From: Chitinophaga sp. MM2321
Lineage (GTDB): Bacteria > Bacteroidota > Bacteroidia > Chitinophagales > Chitinophagaceae
Assembly: GCF_964033635.1 (NCBI RefSeq)
Contig: NZ_OZ035533.1
Span: 1,116,001 to 1,180,000, forward strand
Direction of reading: 5' to 3'
Length of the DNA stretch: 64,000 nt
Position numbers and translations under genes: made by a program. Position 1 is the first letter of the stretch; the number at the start of each line of letters is the position of its first letter. The notes below the pieces were generated by a model. The model had not been told where the DNA came from and did no database searches. It saw only the letters and a list, made by a program, of their open reading frames with translations. Shown here piece by piece: positions 54,302 to 62,238 of the stretch.

Positions 54302-55993
54302 ATGAAGAAAATAATCTATAAAATAGGATTTTGCTTTTTGCTTGTATCCATGTCAGGATGTAATAAATTCCTCGACAGGGTGCCGCTTAGCTCGCCTGCT
54401 ACCGGAAGCTTCCTGAATAATGAAACGGAAATCAATGTATCCCTTACGGCGGTATATACTTCCATTAACTGGGACTTTGGCCTGGTGCCTTATCAGTCTG
54501 CAACGGATGCCTGGACCGATCTGGCCATCCTCCGTGCAAACGATCTGGGAGAAGGAACGTTTGATACCTATGATGCACATCCTGCCAATATCTGGAAATC
54601 GGCTTATATCACCATTCAGCGCGCCAATACTTTGCTGGACGGGATGACCAAAGCGAAGGATAAAGTAGCGCCGGCTACCTACAATCGCCTGGAAGCGGAA
54701 GCAAGAGTTTTGCGCGCCTGGGCATATCACTACCTCGCCTTTATGTTTGGCGATGCTCCGCTGATTACAAAGCCATTGCTGCCAACTGAATTTTATAACC
54801 AGGTGCGTGCACCGAAAGCAGACATCATAAAGTTCGTGTATGATGAACTGGATGAAGCGGCAGCATCACTTAACTGGATGCCTTTTGAAAGAGGCCGTGT
54901 GAGCAAATCCGTAGCGATGGGGCTCAAAGCGCGTACTGCACTCAATAACAAAGACTACGATATTGCGGCAGCAGCAGCTAAATCTGTTATAGATAATGCA
55001 GGACTCTCCCTGAATCCGAAATTTGGGGACCTGTTTACCAGGACTGGTCAGAAACCTAATGCGGGCAATGAAATTATGCTCGAAATCCTTTACACGGATG
55101 CATTGGCAACTTCACGTACCAACCTGCCTTTGGGTAATGCCTCCCGTGCAGCAGGCGGCCAGTCAGGCCGTTTCCCGGGACAACGACTGGTAGATATGTT
55201 TGAGGCGAAAGACGGAAAACGGATCGATGAATCGGCACTATATGATCCGGCGAAGCCACGCGAAAACCGTGACCTGCGCCTGAAATACACGGTTGCCTTA
55301 CCTGGTGATACTGTGAGTATGAACCTCGTTACATTCGTGTACGACATCTATAAAAACACAACGTCTTTCAAAAATGCAGATGGTAGCTGGACTGTTAAAT
55401 CCAATGCTGATTTTGATAATGCATTTGGTCCCGCTAAAAGTGGCGTAGGTTATCTCTGGTCTAAATACACGATGACAGATGAAAATGCTTTTCTGTCAAG
55501 AGTAAGTTTTATCCTGATGCGTTATGCAGAAGTGTTGCTGACGTATGCGGAAGCAAAGATCGAATTAAATGAACTGGATGGTACGGTGATCGCTGCTATC
55601 AACAAGGTGCGGCAGAGAGCAGGACAACCGGATGTAGCTACTGTCAATGAAAACAATCAGCAGGAACTGCGTAAATTGATCCGTCGGGAACGTACCGTGG
55701 AACTGGCCGTAGAAGGTTTCCGCTGGTTTGATATCCGTCGTTGGGGTATTGCAGAACTAGTGATGCCGGGAAAAGTAGTAGGTATTTCCAAAAGCCAAAC
55801 CAATATGCCTCCTGTGCCGAACTATAAAACATCTACCATACATGATCTGAATAGTATTCCGGATTATACAGGTCAGCTGGATCTCCGTTATACAAGAGAA
55901 ACACGTTTCTGGTTCCCGAAACTGGCCCTGTTACCGGTACCGCAGGCAGAAAGGGATATTAATCCCGGATTAACACAGAATCCGGAATGGTAG
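54302..55993 (+). CDS. SusD/RagB-family glycan-binding lipoprotein (locus 2)
   Basis: 563 aa. Signal peptide with lipobox VSMSGCNK (Cys20), followed by FLDRVPLSSPATGSFL. SusD features are ARVLRAWAYHYLAFMFGDAPLI, a helical RYAEVLLTYAEAKIELNELDG segment and RRERTVELAVEGFRWFDIRRW near the C-terminus. It pairs with the SusC encoded 3 bp upstream to take up glycans. The operon ends at the hairpin terminator about 90 bp downstream; no SGBP gene follows, unlike locus 1. Confidence 0.94.
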   Translation: MKKIIYKIGFCFLLVSMSGCNKFLDRVPLSSPATGSFLNNETEINVSLTAVYTSINWDFGLVPYQSATDAWTDLAILRANDLGEGTFDTYDAHPANIWKSAYITIQRANTLLDGMTKAKDKVAPATYNRLEAEARVLRAWAYHYLAFMFGDAPLITKPLLPTEFYNQVRAPKADIIKFVYDELDEAAASLNWMPFERGRVSKSVAMGLKARTALNNKDYDIAAAAAKSVIDNAGLSLNPKFGDLFTRTGQKPNAGNEIMLEILYTDALATSRTNLPLGNASRAAGGQSGRFPGQRLVDMFEAKDGKRIDESALYDPAKPRENRDLRLKYTVALPGDTVSMNLVTFVYDIYKNTTSFKNADGSWTVKSNADFDNAFGPAKSGVGYLWSKYTMTDENAFLSRVSFILMRYAEVLLTYAEAKIELNELDGTVIAAINKVRQRAGQPDVATVNENNQQELRKLIRRERTVELAVEGFRWFDIRRWGIAELVMPGKVVGISKSQTNMPPVPNYKTSTIHDLNSIPDYTGQLDLRYTRETRFWFPKLALLPVPQAERDINPGLTQNPEW

Positions 55994-56083
55994 GAATAAG
56001 GAAATTACGGGTGATAGATTTGTGAGAAGATAGCAGCGCGTAATTTTTTTGTGAGAAGATATAAGCGATTGATTATTTTGAAG

Positions 56084-56126
56084 AAAAAGCAGTGCACCGG
56101 CATTATCAGGCCGTGCACTGCCTTTT
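56084..56126 (+). terminator. intrinsic terminator after susD (locus 2)
   Basis: A 9-bp stem (56089-56097 with 56113-56121) with a 15-nt loop, followed by CTTTTG. An A-run flanks it on the left, so it may work in both directions. It separates susCD from the FAD oxidoreductase gene. Confidence 0.6.
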
Positions 56127-56153
56127 GCATCATATGAATCTTAATTTAAGGTA

Positions 56154-57878
56154 ATGAAAAGAAGAAATTTCCTAGGTATGCTTGCACTGACCAGTGGTGC
56201 AGTAGTTACCAAACCGGCTATCGGATGGGCGGCTCCCGGGAACGGGCAAACGAAGAAGAAAAAGAGTAAGAAGAAAACGCAGACGCTTACCGCCGATCTG
56301 ATTGTAGCCGGTGGTGGACTAGGCGGCGTTGCCGCTGCCCTGGCTGCGCTGCACAATAATCAGTCGGTAATACTCACCGAAGAAACGGATTGGATAGGTG
56401 GGCAGCTCACCCAGCAGGGAGTACCGCCTGATGAACATACCTGGATAGAAACGCATGGTGCACCCGCGCATTATCGTGAGTTGCGGGACCGCATCCGTGC
56501 ATATTATGTGCGTAATTATCCACTTACGGAAGACGCGAAGAAACGTCCTTACCTGAATCCGGGTGATGGCAGCGTATCGAAACTTTGTCATGAACCAAGG
56601 GTTGCACTGGCCGCATTGAATGAAATGCTGGCGCCGTTTGTCAGCAATGGTAAACTAACAATCCTGCTTGAACACAGGATCAAGGGCGCTGAAGTAAGCG
56701 GCAACAAAGTCCAGGCGCTGAAGGCGGTGGACCTCCGTGATCAGCGTGAAAAAATATTGAAAGGCAGCTACTTTGCAGATGCCACCGAAATGGGCGACCT
56801 GCTTCCTTTAACAGGTACTGAATTTGTTACGGGTACAGAATCACGCAGTCAGACCGGAGAATTGCATGCACCGGAAAAAGGGAATCCTGAAAACAACCAG
56901 GCTTTCACGATGTGCTTCGCCATAGACTATGTTCCCGGAGAGAATCATGTGATCGATAAACCAGAGGAATATGATTTCTGGCGCAATCATGTACCGGCGC
57001 TTACACCGGCATGGTCGGGCAGGCTGCTGGATCTGCATTATTCTGATCCGCGTACGCTGCAACCAAAAGAACTCGGCTTTCATCCGGAAGGAATTAAAAC
57101 CGGTGATAAGCTGAACCTATGGAACTACCGCAGGATCATTAACAAGGAAAATTTTGAGAAGGGCACTTTCGCCGGTGATATTACCATCGTGAACTGGCCG
57201 CAGAATGACTACATGCTTGGTAACCTGATAGGGGCCAGCCAGGATATGTTTGAACACCATGTGGAAAGGGCTAAGCAGTTGAGTCTCTCCCTGCTTTACT
57301 GGCTGCAAACCGAAGCCCCGCGCCCTGATGGCGGCAAAGGCTGGCAGGGTATCCGGCTGCGTAAAGATATCATGGGTACAGAAGATGGCCTGGCCAAGTA
57401 TCCGTATATCCGTGAATCCAGGCGTATTAAGGCGGTATTTACCGTGCTGGAAGAGCATGTAGGCGCAGAGAACCGCGCCCTGAAAACAGGGAAGGAAAAG
57501 GGCAATACAGCGGCCGAATTTTATGACAGCGTTGGCGTAGGGTACTATCATATCGATCTTCATCCAAGCAGTACCGGTGTCAATTATGTTGATTTTGGGT
57601 CGCTGCCGTTTCAGATTCCACTGGGCGCCTTATTGCCGCAACGGATGGAAAACCTGCTTCCGGCAAATAAGAACATTGGTACCACCCATATTACCAACGG
57701 GTGTTTCCGGTTACATCCGGTAGAGTGGAGTATCGGCGAAGCAGTAGGATTACTGGTCGCTTATGCACGCAATAAAAATGTAGCGCCTAAACAGGTACGC
57801 GAAAAGCAGGAATTGTTGCAGGACTTTCAGCAATTCATCCGCGCACAGGGCGTGGAAACTGCCTGGCCTAAAAAGTAA
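56154..57878 (+). CDS. Tat-exported FAD-dependent oxidoreductase
   Basis: 574 aa. The N-terminus MKRRNFLGMLALTSG is a twin-arginine signal, followed by a lysine-rich linker (KKKKSKKK). The FAD-binding motif is LIVAGGGLGGVAAALAAL (about residues 48-65), and TEETDWIGGQLTQQG continues the FAD_oxidored (PF12831-type) pattern. The C-terminus has ANKNIGTTHITNGCFRLHPVEWSIGEAVG. Such proteins are common in glycan loci of Bacteroidota, where they may oxidise sugars, but their substrates are mostly unknown. The gene has its own terminator just downstream. Confidence 0.85.
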   Translation: MKRRNFLGMLALTSGAVVTKPAIGWAAPGNGQTKKKKSKKKTQTLTADLIVAGGGLGGVAAALAALHNNQSVILTEETDWIGGQLTQQGVPPDEHTWIETHGAPAHYRELRDRIRAYYVRNYPLTEDAKKRPYLNPGDGSVSKLCHEPRVALAALNEMLAPFVSNGKLTILLEHRIKGAEVSGNKVQALKAVDLRDQREKILKGSYFADATEMGDLLPLTGTEFVTGTESRSQTGELHAPEKGNPENNQAFTMCFAIDYVPGENHVIDKPEEYDFWRNHVPALTPAWSGRLLDLHYSDPRTLQPKELGFHPEGIKTGDKLNLWNYRRIINKENFEKGTFAGDITIVNWPQNDYMLGNLIGASQDMFEHHVERAKQLSLSLLYWLQTEAPRPDGGKGWQGIRLRKDIMGTEDGLAKYPYIRESRRIKAVFTVLEEHVGAENRALKTGKEKGNTAAEFYDSVGVGYYHIDLHPSSTGVNYVDFGSLPFQIPLGALLPQRMENLLPANKNIGTTHITNGCFRLHPVEWSIGEAVGLLVAYARNKNVAPKQVREKQELLQDFQQFIRAQGVETAWPKK

Positions 57879-57909
57879 GGCGTATAACCGTTAACGTTAT
57901 AAAGGATGA

Positions 57910-57955
57910 TATGATGATGCAGTAGCCATTGGCTGCTGTATCATCATATTTTTTT
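57910..57955 (+). terminator. strong intrinsic terminator of the FAD oxidoreductase gene
   Basis: An 18-bp stem with two G-T wobbles (57910-57927 with 57931-57948), a 3-nt loop and seven T residues. It lies 31 bp after the stop codon. Confidence 0.9.
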
Positions 57956-57989
57956 GGGGTATTGGGAAAATCAGGAGCAAAACAGCTAA

Positions 57990-58040
57990 TTCCTCCTAAT
58001 TGCTCCTAATTCTTGCAAAATTAGGAGCAATTAGGAGGAA
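57990..58040. repeat. 22-bp perfect inverted repeat between convergent genes
   Basis: 57990-58011 is the exact reverse complement of 58019-58040, with the 7-nt loop CTTGCAA. Each arm itself contains two TTAGGAG-like units. There is no T-run, so it is not a simple terminator. It lies between the FAD oxidoreductase and the convergent GNAT gene. Confidence 0.7.
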
Positions 58041-58124
58041 ATTTGGATCATCAGGCGAAAATATCTTCCCATATCGGCTACTATGGCCAATCCGGCGATC
58101 TGGAACGCTGGTAATGTAATACCT

Positions 58125-58646
58125 TTATTGCGCCATCCTTATCATATACACAGAGGGAACCGGAAGCCCATCTGATTCCGCTACCTGGTCCTGGATGTTG
58201 AACCCCTGCTCCTCAAAAAAAGCGAGGAAGGGATGACCGCTGTATTCATTCAACCATATGGCATCGTAGGCTTTACCTGCCACCAGGCATTTCTCAAAGA
58301 GTGATTGCGTGCCTGCTGTAGCTGAGTGCTTTTTTAAGATGCCAAAATCAGCCATGCGGATCGCTCTTTTGCCCGCCAGGACATCCGGTCGCTTGCCCTG
58401 GGATGTAATGCGGGCATAGCCTGCCGCCTCTTCATCAATATATACAATCAGCCATTGATTGGAGAAGCTGTTCACATCATTGATCAACCGTTCTTTACTA
58501 AAATTATCGGCTATATAGGAGGCTATAATATTTTCCGGGAGGATACCTGTAAATTTTTCGAGGGCTAAAGTTTTAGTGAGGTACGACAAGTCCTCAATAC
58601 CCTGTTCTGTTACTACCGTGAACTTCGTTATGATTTTTCTATCCAT
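58125..58646 (-). CDS. GNAT-family N-acetyltransferase
   Basis: 173 aa. GNAT pattern: WLIVYIDEEAAGYARITSQ (strand 4 region), AIRMADFGILKKHSATAGTQSLFEKCL (acetyl-CoA binding part, with a degenerate loop), and AIWLNEYSGHPFLAFFEEQGF (strands 6-7). The substrate is unknown. It lies 95 bp downstream of the MocR-type regulator on the same strand, so it may belong to its regulon. A TACCTTTA -7-like box (58669-58676, minus) suggests its own promoter. Confidence 0.8.
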   Translation of the reverse strand: MDRKIITKFTVVTEQGIEDLSYLTKTLALEKFTGILPENIIASYIADNFSKERLINDVNSFSNQWLIVYIDEEAAGYARITSQGKRPDVLAGKRAIRMADFGILKKHSATAGTQSLFEKCLVAGKAYDAIWLNEYSGHPFLAFFEEQGFNIQDQVAESDGLPVPSVYMIRMAQ

Positions 58647-58741
58647 TATCCGCTGCTTTTGTTAATACTAAAGGTACCCCGGATCTTATAAGGATACAGA
58701 TACACTTTAGTAAAAACTAACCAGTACAGATGAATACCCGG

Positions 58742-60151
58742 TCATTGCGCCTTTTGCCCGGCCTGTTTAATGGCTTTCTCTCTTTTAGGAGAGTATTTAT
58801 CAGCAAATACAATCCGGAATGACCTGTTGAATGCATGGGAGAATGTAAAAGTATATCCGGGCGTAAATCTTACCCCGACTTTTTCACAGTGACGGTAAAA
58901 GCTTTCCATATCTGTCTTTTCAGGCATTTGCGCCCAGATATTGTAACCGCCGTCCGGCGTTATCACAGTGGTGCCTGCGGGGAAATAAGCAGACAAAAGA
59001 TGAATGGTATGGTAAGCATTTTTAGCCAGTTGCATCCTGAACGCTCTTATGTGCCGGTCATAACTGCTGGAATCCAGTAGCCGGTTGACGGTTTCCTGGT
59101 ATACTGGAGAAACCGTGCTGCCCAGAGAAAATTTGATCTGTTCCGCCTGCCGGAAAAATTTGCCGGGAGAGAGCCAGCCCAAACGGATACCCGGTGCTAA
59201 AGTTTTTGAATAGGATGTATAGGTCATCACCAGCCCACTATCATCAAATGCCTTGATATTACAAGGCCGCTGCCCGCTGAAGTTTAAATCTCCATACACA
59301 TCATTCTCAATCAGGGGAATCCCGTAATGCATTGCTATTCCCAGTAACTGTTTCTTTTGATCTTCCGAAAGAAGAATGCCCGTAGGATTTTGAAAATTGG
59401 GGGTGACTAATATGGCTTTAATACTGGTTTTTTCGCAGGCCCTTTTTAAATAATCAATATCAAATCCGGTATGATGATCCGTCGGTATTTCTATCACCTT
59501 TAATCTTAACATCCTGATTACTTCAAGTGCTGAAAATACGCAGGGGCTTTCCACGGCAATTACATCACCTGGTATGCAAACAGCAGCCAGCGCAATATAC
59601 AACGCCTGCAAGGCGCCATCTGTTATGATCAATTCGCCTGCATTAAAAATAGTATTGTAACCGGCGGCGCGCTTAACGATGTTATCTTTTAATGCCACTG
59701 CACCATTAGATGGATAGTACCTTAAAAGACTTGCCCCGTGTTCCCGGATCACCTGTTGCATGGTCCGCAATAAAAGTTTTTGCGGCACTAAAAGATCGCC
59801 CGGTGCAGCTACATTAAATTCCGATAAGGTATTCCTGCCGGAACTAAGCGATGTGGTGAGTGCCAGGTTATTTTGAAACACTGCATCCCGCACCACAGGC
59901 GCTTTCCGAACTATCTTCATTTTTCCTGCATGCACCGGGTTATTACTTACATAGTAACCTGATTTTGGAATACTGTCTACCAGCCCTTTGAAAATAAGAT
60001 GCTCATAGCCATTTTGAATGGTACTGATACTGGTTTTGTATTTTTCTTTTAAGATCCTTACTGATGGGAGTTTTTGCCCCGGTTTATAAACGCCTTCCCG
60101 GATATTTTTTTCGATCACGGCGGCAAATGCTTCATACCTGTATCGCTTCAT
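58742..60151 (-). CDS. MocR-type GntR/aminotransferase-fold transcriptional regulator
   Basis: 469 aa from the ATG at 60149-60151. The frame extends to 60226, but that part is occupied by a consensus promoter. An N-terminal GntR winged helix (REGVYKPGQKLPSVRILKEKY, then TIQNGYEHLIFKGLVDSI, about 15-70) is fused to a type-I aminotransferase-like domain (about 110-465) with LVTPNFQNPTGILLS and the PLP-lysine region TYTSYSKTLAPGIRLGWLSPG. MocR proteins use PLP or an aldimine as signal and often regulate a neighbouring gene. Its target here is not clear; the GNAT gene downstream and its own promoter are candidates. Confidence 0.9.
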   Translation of the reverse strand: MKRYRYEAFAAVIEKNIREGVYKPGQKLPSVRILKEKYKTSISTIQNGYEHLIFKGLVDSIPKSGYYVSNNPVHAGKMKIVRKAPVVRDAVFQNNLALTTSLSSGRNTLSEFNVAAPGDLLVPQKLLLRTMQQVIREHGASLLRYYPSNGAVALKDNIVKRAAGYNTIFNAGELIITDGALQALYIALAAVCIPGDVIAVESPCVFSALEVIRMLRLKVIEIPTDHHTGFDIDYLKRACEKTSIKAILVTPNFQNPTGILLSEDQKKQLLGIAMHYGIPLIENDVYGDLNFSGQRPCNIKAFDDSGLVMTYTSYSKTLAPGIRLGWLSPGKFFRQAEQIKFSLGSTVSPVYQETVNRLLDSSSYDRHIRAFRMQLAKNAYHTIHLLSAYFPAGTTVITPDGGYNIWAQMPEKTDMESFYRHCEKVGVRFTPGYTFTFSHAFNRSFRIVFADKYSPKREKAIKQAGQKAQ

Positions 60152-60196
60152 AATTAAACTGTACTGATTAAATGTAAATATCAGCTGCCTGTATGG

Positions 60197-60227
60197 CAAA
60201 TCTAGGCAAATCACAGGAAAACACAAA
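60197..60227 (-). promoter_or_regulatory. consensus promoter of the MocR-type gene with tandem GGCAAATC sites
   Basis: On the minus strand TTTG (60227-60224), a 19-nt spacer and TAGATTTG (60204-60197) match TTTG-N19-TAnnTTTG exactly. Two direct GGCAAATC copies on the plus strand (60195-60202 and 60205-60212, 10-bp period) overlap the -7 box and could be an autoregulatory operator. It also fixes the start codon at 60151. Confidence 0.75.
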
Positions 60228-60267
60228 CATAGTGGGAACGGGCTTACAGCCGGGGAAACGGCAACGG

Positions 60268-60843
60268 CTACACTATTTTTAGCTGATGACGCAATAAAAG
60301 ACCGGGAAGACCCTGCATAGCAAAACTGGCTTTTTTAATAGTGTTTAATTCGGGATCAATGGCATAGTTGAAAGCTGTAACAAAGTTGGCGCCGGTAAGA
60401 TTGGTTGTATTGAAAAGCGCGCCCGACAGATCTGTTCCGTCAAAAACGGCATTGCTAAGGTTAGCCTGGCTAAAATTTACTTCTTTTAAAGAAGAGTGGA
60501 TGAAGTGCGTTTTTAACATCTTTTTTCTCATGAAAGAAGCATAGTCCAATACACAGTTTTCAAACCGTACGCTGAAGAGGAAGTCGTGACAGTCGGTAAA
60601 GATGACACCCAGGATCTTACAGTGTGTGAATACCGCATTATTCAGCGTGGTGCCGTTTAATTTCATCATGGAAAGATTGCATGCTTCAAACGTGCAATCT
60701 ATGAATCTGTTATTGGGGAATTCGCTGTCAGAGAAATCACATTTCTTAAACGTACAATTTTCAAACTCTCTGTCCTCAATTACTTTTCCGGTATAAGTTA
60801 TTTCTTCAAATGTCTTATCAAGATGTGTCATCGCCTTATCCAT
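60268..60843 (-). CDS. pentapeptide-repeat protein (Qnr/McbG-like)
   Basis: 191 aa from the ATG at 60841-60843; the frame is open to 60885, but a TACCTTCG -7-like box (60858-60865) falls inside that extension. The body is made of A(D/N)LxX-type repeats, for example REFENCTFKKCDFSDSEF, NRFIDCTFEACNLSMMKL and VNFSQANLSNAVFDGTDL, interrupted once (DFLFSVRFENCVLDYASF). This predicts a right-handed quadrilateral beta-helix. Related proteins protect DNA gyrase from quinolones or toxins, but many have no known role. It follows the sugar porter on the same strand. Confidence 0.82.
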   Translation of the reverse strand: MDKAMTHLDKTFEEITYTGKVIEDREFENCTFKKCDFSDSEFPNNRFIDCTFEACNLSMMKLNGTTLNNAVFTHCKILGVIFTDCHDFLFSVRFENCVLDYASFMRKKMLKTHFIHSSLKEVNFSQANLSNAVFDGTDLSGALFNTTNLTGANFVTAFNYAIDPELNTIKKASFAMQGLPGLLLRHQLKIV

Positions 60844-60857
60844 TCTTTTCGTGGTAG

Positions 60858-60865
60858 CGAAGGTA
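60858..60865 (-). promoter_or_regulatory. -7-like box upstream of the pentapeptide gene
   Basis: TACCTTCG on the minus strand, one mismatch from TAnnTTTG, placing the transcript start about 8 nt before the ATG at 60843. No -33 element at ideal spacing is seen. Confidence 0.3.
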
Positions 60866-60918
60866 GTATTTTTTGAGGATGGCATACGGGGAAGAGCATC
60901 TCATTTACCTGTCATTTT

Positions 60919-62238
60919 TTAATGCATTATTTTATTCCAGTGTTGCTGGATTTGCTCCATAGAGAGTCCTTTTGTTTCCGGAATCAGCTTATACACCGTT
61001 ATAAATGCCAGCAGGCAGAAGAGGGCGAAAAACCAGAATGTTTGTGCGGTACCGGCAGCATGCAACAGCATAGGCGTCAGCTGTCCTACTATTGTGTCGG
61101 CTATCCACATCACCATAATACTTAATGACAACGCCTTTGCGCGGATACCATCCGGAAAAATTTCAGCGGCTATCACAAACTTTAAAGGCCCGATGGAGAA
61201 GGCAAAGAAGGCCAGGAATGCCAGTACACAAAGCAGTAAATAAAGACCGCCGGTGTTGCTGGTATAGAAACAGATACCCGTGAGTATTAAGCTGATAGTA
61301 GCACCGGCTGTTCCCCAAAGATATAACGGCCTTCTGCCAAGACTATCTACTTTCCAGATGGCGATGAAAGTAAAAAGAACATTTGCTGCCCCAAAGAAAA
61401 GTTGACTTAATAAAGAATTATTAAGGGTGATACCTGCATTATGTAAAATAGTCGGGCCGTAGTAAATGATGGCATTAATACCACTGAACTGGGAAAATAA
61501 GGGCAATAATATAGCTATCAGTAAGGGCCTGCGATATTGGGGTGCAAACAGTTGCCGGTAACTCCCTTCCGTTGTTGCTGAAGTGACGGGGGCTCCCGGC
61601 TGCCGCTTCAACCAGCGCGGACTTTCAGGGATCCATAAAATACCGAACAGGAACATGGCTGCGGGAAATACACCTACCCCAAACATCTTCCGCCATACTT
61701 CCAGCCCGGCAATAATACCTGACCAGGAATCATGGGGTGATGACGGATGCCCGGGTGCATATTGCAAGAGTAAAGCATTACTCAGATACGCACTGAATAT
61801 TCCGATTGTAACCGCCAGTTGATAAAAGGTCACCAATCGCCCCCGCTGATGATCAGGCGCTATTTCAGAGAGGTACAGCGGCACAACACTGGAAGCAATA
61901 CCAACGGCGATACCGGCGGCGATACGTGCCGTGATCAGCCAGGAAAAAGAACGGATGAAGGTACATCCCACTGCTGCCAGAAGGAAAAGCAATGCCGAAA
62001 GAAACAACAGTTTCTTTCGGCCCAGCCTGTCGCTGATATCACTGGCGAAGATCACGCCTGCAATACAACCTGCCAACGCGGAAGATACAAACCAACCTTC
62101 CTGTGATGCTGACAACGCAAACTGTTGCTGCACGAAAGGCAATATGCCGGATACTACCGCCATATCAAATCCAAAAAGGAAACCGCCAAGAGAGGCGACC
62201 AGCGTGGTAAGCGCCAGGTTATTGTTGGGTTGCTGCAT
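60919..62238 (-). CDS. MFS sugar porter (sugar:H+ symporter family)
   Basis: 439 aa with 12 predicted transmembrane helices. Sugar-porter signatures are GGFLFGFDMAVVSG (helix 1), DRLGRKKLL, PLYLSEIAPDHQRGRLVTFYQL, PESPRWLKR, VDSLGRRPLYLWG and the final PETKGLSMEQIQ. It resembles XylE-type transporters for monosaccharides. Its first 20 bases overlap the end of the mannose-6-phosphate isomerase gene, so the two are one transcript; mannose or a related hexose is the likely substrate by context. Confidence 0.9.
   Translation of the reverse strand: MQQPNNNLALTTLVASLGGFLFGFDMAVVSGILPFVQQQFALSASQEGWFVSSALAGCIAGVIFASDISDRLGRKKLLFLSALLFLLAAVGCTFIRSFSWLITARIAAGIAVGIASSVVPLYLSEIAPDHQRGRLVTFYQLAVTIGIFSAYLSNALLLQYAPGHPSSPHDSWSGIIAGLEVWRKMFGVGVFPAAMFLFGILWIPESPRWLKRQPGAPVTSATTEGSYRQLFAPQYRRPLLIAILLPLFSQFSGINAIIYYGPTILHNAGITLNNSLLSQLFFGAANVLFTFIAIWKVDSLGRRPLYLWGTAGATISLILTGICFYTSNTGGLYLLLCVLAFLAFFAFSIGPLKFVIAAEIFPDGIRAKALSLSIMVMWIADTIVGQLTPMLLHAAGTAQTFWFFALFCLLAFITVYKLIPETKGLSMEQIQQHWNKIMH

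Noticed and set aside
60152..60226. N-terminal extension of the MocR-type gene
   Set aside because: It coincides with a consensus promoter and is not like the family N-terminus.
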